From positions 23,224,001-23,288,000 of the forward strand of contig JAIVEN010000010.1 of NCBI GenBank assembly GCA_026686845.1: a DNA stretch of 64,000 nt, written 5' to 3'. Origin of the DNA: Adenanthera pavonina (taxonomy: Eukaryota > Streptophyta > Magnoliopsida > Fabales > Fabaceae). Positions 58,807 to 64,000 of this stretch are shown here, piece after piece. Under the pieces are notes generated by a model that saw only the letters and a program-made list of their open reading frames with translations, was not told the origin of the DNA and made no database searches. A program made the position numbers and the translations under genes. Numbering within the stretch: the stretch's first letter is position 1; every line of letters starts with the position of its first letter.

Positions 58807-59273
58807 TGTCACGACCTCGGAACTTTCTCACCTTGAATCGTGCCGGCTTTAGCTTGATCAACCCTCTTGATCCCGCGCTAAGTCTGCCGAACCCTCAAGT
58901 AGGCAAAGACAAGCGAACTAGAGAACAAGAGAACACTCACACAAGAGAGAGTTTGAGAGAATTCACAATTGCACTCAATGCTTCGATGGATACAAATGAG
59001 GCCGGAGGTAGTATTTATAGGCCTCCCCCATGGTTCCAGAACTTTCCCACCTCCTCAATGGACGGTAGAGATCAATTTGATCTAACGGCCTATAATGAAT
59101 CTCTAGATTTTTCCACTATATATTTACAAAGAATTCTCTAGAATGTACAAGAGAAAGACCTAGCTACAAGGTTCTAGAATTATGTACAAAGTTCAAGAGA
59201 GTGCTAGCCTCTTCAAGTTGTTTCTAGAACGTTCTGGAGGCTTCTGGTTAAACCTCATGAAAAATCTGTGACA
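58807..59273 (-). repeat. Chromovirus 3' LTR (467 bp)
   Basis: Minus strand starts TGTCACAGATTTTTC (59273) and ends CCGAGGTCGTGACA (58807), a short LTR with TG...CA ends. The visible part of the 5' LTR differs from it at several bases (for example CATGACA versus CGTGACA). Confidence 0.9.
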
Positions 59274-59287
59274 CTCTCCCCCACCTA
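59274..59287 (-). other. Chromovirus polypurine tract
   Basis: Minus strand GGTGGGGGAGAG immediately before the 3' LTR; it overlaps the pol stop codon. Confidence 0.88.
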
Positions 59288-62200
59288 ATCCGGTGACGTC
59301 CTTCTCACTACTTCATCTCTGTACTGGCGTAGGTGGTCTTCAAACTGCCAAAGATTTTCTTGTGTTTCCCAAGTTGCCTCGCTCTCTGGCAGTCCCTTCC
59401 ACTTCACCAAGTATTGGGTACTTGGTGGTACTCCCCTTCATCGCACGACCCTGTGAGCAAATATCTCCTCGACCTGTCTATCGTAAGACTTGGTTGTCAC
59501 AGGTGGTGCTCTGGTGGAGATTCCTTGATCAGGCTCATCCTTGTCTTCAAGGAATGGCTTCAGCATACACATGTGGAAGACAGGATGAATCTTCAAGTTA
59601 GGTGGTAAATCTACCTTATAGGAGACCTTCCCGACCTTCTTTAACACCTTGTAGGGACCTTCATATTTCCGAATGAGGCCCTTATGAACCTTCCTGAAGG
59701 CCTTGAATTGTTTTGGGAGAAGTTTCACCATCACCAAGTCTCCCACTTGGAACTCGGTCGCTCACCTCCTCCTGTCAGCGAACTTCTTCATCCTCTTGGC
59801 TGCCTTGACAAGGAAGGATCTAGTATCGTCGGCTTGTTCCTGCCAAGACTTAGCCATATGAAAGGCTCCTGGACTTTTGCCCTTGTATGTTGTGGCAAGG
59901 GCATGAGGTGCCAGAGGTTGCTGTCCCATCACCACTTCAAAGGGACTCCTCCCTGTGGACTCGCTCCTCTGTAGATTGTAAGAGAACTGGGCTACGTCCA
60001 TCAACTTAGCCCAATCCTTTTGGTTGGCACTCACAAAGTGCCGAAGATAACACTCCAACAAAGCATTCACCCGTTCCGTCCACCTATCTGTTTGTGGGTG
60101 AAAATTGGTGGAGAAATGAAACTCTATCCCCAATAACTTGAATAGCTCAGTCTACAGTTTGCCCGTGAATCGGGGATCTTGGTCACTGATGATAGTCTTG
60201 GGTAACCCCCAAAACTTCACCACGTTCATAAAGAACAAGCGAGCCGCTTCCTCTATTGTACAGTCCGTTGGGGCTGGGATAAATGTACCATACTTGGAGA
60301 ATCGGTCCACCACCACCATGATGGAACCAAACCCTTCAGACTTAGGCAATACCGAGATGAAGTCCATGGAGACACTCTCCCATGGTTGGCTCGGTGTAGG
60401 CAACGGCTCCAACAATCCTGTGGGAAGTTGGTTGTCCACCTTGTCCTATTGGCACACAAGACAAGTCTTCACATAGGCCTCCACGTCATCCCTCATGTGA
60501 GGCCAGTAGTAGGCAGCTTCCAATAATGCTAACGTCCGCCTCTGTCCTGGATGACCAGCCGATTTGGAGTCATGACACTCCTTGATCAACTCCTTCCTCA
60601 AGTTGTCCCACTTAGGAACAAAGAGTCTCCTTCCCACAGTGTAAAGGAGTTCATCCTTAACCCAAAACCTCTTGGATTTACCCTTCTTAGCCGAATCCAC
60701 AAGCTGCTGGGCTAAAGGGTCTTGAGTAGTGCCTCGCTTGATCTTGGTGATCAAGTCCCCGCTGGCTTGGCTGATGGCTGCTAATTCAGCCTTCCTACTC
60801 AAGGCATTAGCAACAACATTGGCTGTCCCTGGCTTATACTCCAATACATAATCAAACTTAGCCAGGAAATCTTGTCATCTCGCTTGCTTAGGGGAGAGCT
60901 TCTTCTGCCTCTGGAAGTAGCTGGTGGCAACATTATCGGTTTGGATCACAAACAGTGCCCCTAGCAAGTAATGCCTCCAAGTACGTAAGCAATGAACCAC
61001 GGCTGTCATCTCTTTCTCCTGCACCGTGTACCGCCTCTTGGTATCATTAAGCTTGCGACTTTCAAAAGCAATGGGATGCTTCTCTTGCATTAAGACCCCT
61101 CCTATAGCGAAGTCAGAGGCATCAGTGTGCACCTCGAATGACTTGGTGAAGTCTGGAAGAGCCAACATGGGTTCCTCTGTTACTGCCATCTTAAGCTCCT
61201 CAAAAGCTTTCTGGCATTCCTCACTCCATACCCATGGCTTGTTCTTCTTTAATAACTCTGTAAGAGGGGCTACTCTAGCGGAGTAACCCTTGATAAACCG
61301 CCTATAGTAGTTGACCAACCCAAGGAAAGACCTCAACTCTATCACTTGAGGTGGAGGATCCTACTTCTTGATAGCTTGAATCTTTTTGCCATCCATGCGC
61401 AAGGTCCCTAGGGATATGACATGCCCAAGGAAGTTCACCTCTTCTTTGGCAAATGAGCACTTCTCCTTCTTCACATATAGCTCATTTTCACGCCGGGTCT
61501 TGAACACGGCTCGTAGGTGCTCGGCATGCTCCTTCAATGCGTTACTATAGACAATAATGTCATCCAAGTATACCACCATGAACCGATCAAGATATGGATG
61601 AAAGATCTTGTTCATGAGAGTACAGAATGTGGCCGGTGCATTGGTCAACCCAAAAGGCATCACCAACCACTCGAAAGACCCATATCGTGTGACACAGGTA
61701 GTCTTGGGTTCATCTCCTTCGGCAATCCAAACTTGATGATACCCTGACCTCAAGTCCAACTTAGAGAAGTACCTTGCCTTCCCTAACCTGTCAAACAGAT
61801 CGGCTATCAAGGGAATAGGATACTTGTTCTTGATAGTTACCTTGTTTAGAGCCCAGTAGTCGATACATAACCGCAATGATCCATCTTGTTTCTTCTGGAA
61901 CAAGACCGGTGCTCCATAAGGTGCCTTGGATGGTTGGATGGATCTAGCATTGATCAACTCCTTTAGTTGCTTTCGCAATTCCTCTAACTCAGGCAGTGCC
62001 ACCCTGTAAGGTGCCATGGCGGGTGGCTTAGCTCCCGGTTCCAACTCAATCCTGTGATCTACCTCCAGACGAGGTGGGAGCTTCTTTGATAGCTCCGATA
62101 GCATCATATCACAGTTCTCCTCAATAACCTGCTGGATGACTGGGGGAAGTTCTTCACGCATCTCCTCCCCTAGGTCCACCTCCTTCAAGGCCACCAGGTA

Positions 62201-62440
62201 CATAACTTCTCCCCTCTTGAAGCCCTTCTTCACTTGCATAGCTGACAGCTGATTCCTACTAGGCCCACTGGTTACAGGTATCATGGCAGCAACTCCTTGG
62301 TCTAGAACACACAAGGCATTGAAGTGGGGCATAAGGAAGATGTTATGCTTCCTCATAAACTCCTGGCCAAGGACCACTTTGTAGTCATCCATTGGAGTGA
62401 CTGTGAAATATGCCTTACCACACAAGAACCCAAGCACAAC
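59285..62440 (-). pseudogene. Chromovirus pol: RT, RNase H, integrase, chromodomain
   Basis: From right to left: YKVVLGQEFM, RIELEPGAKPPAMAPYR, KKQDGSLRLCIDYWALN, FSKLDLRSGYHQV, catalytic YLDD (61559-61570), RNase H (LALPDFTKSFEVHTDASDFA, EYKPGTANVVANALSRKA), integrase (HPGQRRTLALLEAAYYWPHM, CLVCQ, SMDFISVLP, SDQDPRFTG, FHPQTDRWTERVNALLECYL), a GPYKVLKKVGKVSY block and a C-terminal chromodomain (QYLVKWKGLPESEATWE, 59290-59420). Chromodomains of this type target integration to marked chromatin. One frame throughout, broken by stops near 61361, 60872, 60443, 60149, 59759 and 59421. Confidence 0.9.
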
Positions 62441-62640
62441 TCAACCCCTTGAGCTATGCCATGAATAGGTTTAGGAGAAGAGTTGACAGCCTTCATCATA
62501 CCTCCTCTAGCTATAACCTTGAGACCAATCCTCTTGGCCTCCTCTAGGGTGATGAAGTTGTTGCCTGCCCCAGTATCCACCATGATTGAGACAAGTTTCC
62601 CATTCAACTTTGCCTCAACGTACATCAACCCTGTACTCTT
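62420..62640 (-). pseudogene. Chromovirus protease region with frameshift
   Basis: MVDTGAGNNFITLEEA carries the intact DTGA active site near 62566-62577. A frame change at about 62420-62440, between the GVELCLG codons and the GKAYFTV codons, separates gag-protease from RT. Confidence 0.8.
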
Positions 62641-63882
62641 GGTAGGTGTGGGTGTAGGCTTGAACTTCAAGGCATTGAGTAATCGGAGAGAACCTAACTC
62701 CACACTCTCATCTGCTTGGGCCTCTTGTTCCTCCACTATGGCTGCCAAGCTCCCTAGTTTCGGGCAGTCTTTCATGCGGTGAGGACCCTTGCACACAAAA
62801 CAACTGATGTTAGTGTCGGAGTTCTTCTGATTATTCTACTTCTTTTGCGGTGGCTTATTGTCTTCACCCTTGTTTACCCCTTTACCCTTGTCTCCCCTAC
62901 CTTTACCCTAATTATTAGGTTTGGAAGATTTCGGCTTCAAAGATTCACTTTTCTCCTTCTGATAGTCAGTAAGACTTTCAGCCATGGCAATAGCTTCATT
63001 AACGTCCTTCATGCCTCGGCGCTGCAACTCATGCTTGGCCCAGTTTTGAAGGCCATCAATGAAGTGAAATAGAAGATCCTCACTGCTCAAGTTAGGAATT
63101 TGGAGCATCAAGGTAGTGAACTCCTTCACATAGTCTGAGATAGTGGTCTTGTGCTTGAGCTCCCTCAGCTTCTTGTGCACCTCATAGACCACATTCTCTG
63201 GGAAGAATTGCCTCTTCAATTCTTTCTTGAAGTCTTCCCAAGTGTTGATGTTGCAAAGACCTTTCTCCATGTCCACATGTTTTCTACGCCACCATAGCGT
63301 AGCATTATCAGTGAGGAACAAGGAAGCAGTACGTACCTTGGCTTGCTCATCACTCATCCCCAAGCTTTCGGCATAGCGCTCCATTTACCATAGGAAGTTC
63401 TCTACCTCCTTAGCATCGCAAACGCCCTTGAATTCCTTCAGTTTGGGAAGATCCAACTTCACTTCTCTTACCTCACTAGTTCCAGCCACTAGTGAGTTTC
63501 TCCTTTGGTTCTCCAAGAAAGTCTTAAGTGCATCCAACTGCCACTGCATCATTGTGATGGCATCCATCACATTTCCCTCCAGCGTCCTAATCGATTCAGC
63601 ACACTGATCCTTAGAGTTCTGGATATTCTCCACAGTAGCCTTGAGACCCTCAAGCTTATCCAATATATGGGACTCAAGGATTATGAAGTCACTCTCCAGC
63701 TTGTTCACCTTGTTAGTTACCTCCAACAAGGCGTTTTCTAAATGACCAACTTGAATCGAAAGAGAAGCAAAGTCCTCAGCACTTACCTTGCTAGTGCTTC
63801 GATCCCTCTTGCTCCCTTGATAAGTGGCTTAGGTCTCCTTGCCCCGTACCTCTTCATTGAATACCCCTGTCTCAGTCAACAT
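62641..63882 (-). pseudogene. Chromovirus gag
   Basis: Likely start at 63880-63882 (MLTETGVFNEEVRGKE). An N-terminal coiled-coil part (LEVTNKVNKLESDFIILES), the capsid segment TATLWW-like NATLWWRRKHVDMEKGLC and LKRQFFPENVVYE, then the knuckle CFVCKGPHRMKDC (CX2CX3HX4C) near 62757-62797. Stops at 63829-63831, near 63382 (FLW-stop-MERY), near 62906 and near 62838 interrupt one continuous frame. Confidence 0.85.
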
Positions 63883-63927
63883 TCTTGCCCATGAACAAAG
63901 CTTCAACAAGGTTCCCTTGAACCAAAA

Positions 63928-63938
63928 CTCTGATACCA
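63928..63938 (-). other. Chromovirus primer-binding site
   Basis: Minus strand TGGTATCAGAG, initiator-Met complement, three bases from the 5' LTR end. Confidence 0.9.
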
Positions 63939-63941
63939 CGT

Positions 63942-64000
63942 TGTCATGGCCTCAGAACTTTCTCGCCTTGAACCGTGCCGGCCTTAGCTTGATCAACCCT
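63942..64000 (-). repeat. Chromovirus 5' LTR, inner end only
   Basis: The minus strand ends CCATGACA at 63942 and the visible 59 bp match the end of the 3' LTR. The rest is beyond the window. Confidence 0.9.

Larger units (their letters stand above)
58807..64000 (-). mobile_element. Ty3/gypsy chromovirus, minus orientation, 5' LTR off-window
   Basis: 3' LTR 58807-59273, polypurine tract, one long gag-pol (59285-63882), primer-binding site and the inner 59 bp of the 5' LTR (63942-64000). It is inserted into an older gypsy RT at 58806. The chromodomain after integrase places it in the chromoviruses. Confidence 0.92.

Noticed and set aside
59293..59974. Plus-strand open frames of about 90-100 codons
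   Set aside because: They lie opposite the chromovirus chromodomain and integrase, which have clear domain motifs on the minus strand.

Overview
The window is a stretch of AT-rich, intron-containing nuclear DNA from a flowering plant, made almost entirely of nested transposable elements. I found no convincing host gene, rRNA or tRNA. The plant assignment rests on CACTA (En/Spm) transposons with TNP2 and Ulp1-like genes carrying GT-AG introns, on Ty1/copia and Ty3/gypsy LTR retrotransposons primed by initiator-Met tRNA, and on a chromovirus with a C-terminal chromodomain. The species cannot be named from the sequence alone.

Layout. 1-3003 is the 3' part of a CACTA element (CACTA-1): seven clean exons of an Ulp1-like protein, then nested palindromic subterminal repeats and a TAGCAGTG end. 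3004-16342 is a decayed Ty3/gypsy landscape: a minus-strand pol/gag remnant split by a 3.3 kb solo LTR (4299-7608) and a 737 bp MITE-like element (7898-8634), followed by truncated long-LTR fragments and a CACTA 5'-end fragment (14241). 16478-38483 is one 22 kb CACTA element (CACTA-2) swollen by four insertions: a gypsy solo LTR (17737-20623), the 3' part of a SIRE/Maximus-type copia element with an envelope-like ORF and 3' LTR (to 25226), a full copia element with perfect 5 bp target duplication (27872-35690), and a SIRE-type solo LTR with perfect target duplication (36389-38050). Removing these leaves roughly 5 kb of CACTA.

38518-50606 is the most unusual object: a 12 kb inverted repeat of two SIRE-type copia copies joined tail to tail inside the reverse transcriptase/RNase H region. 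Each arm runs from a 5' LTR through primer site, gag and pol toward the centre, so both LTR promoters point inward and neither copy has a 3' LTR. The arms are diverged but share premature stop codons. 50607-57099 is CACTA-3, missing its 5' end: TNP2, then a multi-exon TNP1/Ulp1 gene with a few lesions, then a TAGTG end. 57100-58806 holds unassigned sequence and two short RT fragments, copia and gypsy, fused in one orientation. 58807-64000 is most of a minus-strand chromovirus; its 5' LTR runs off the window.

Functionally these genes serve transposition, and most are inactivated by C-to-T type nonsense changes and small indels. CACTA-1's visible ORF is the best preserved. The most plausible biological activity at this locus is indirect: the convergent inverted SIRE copies could make double-stranded RNA that silences the family, as inverted transposon duplications are known to do elsewhere. 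That is inference and needs small-RNA data.
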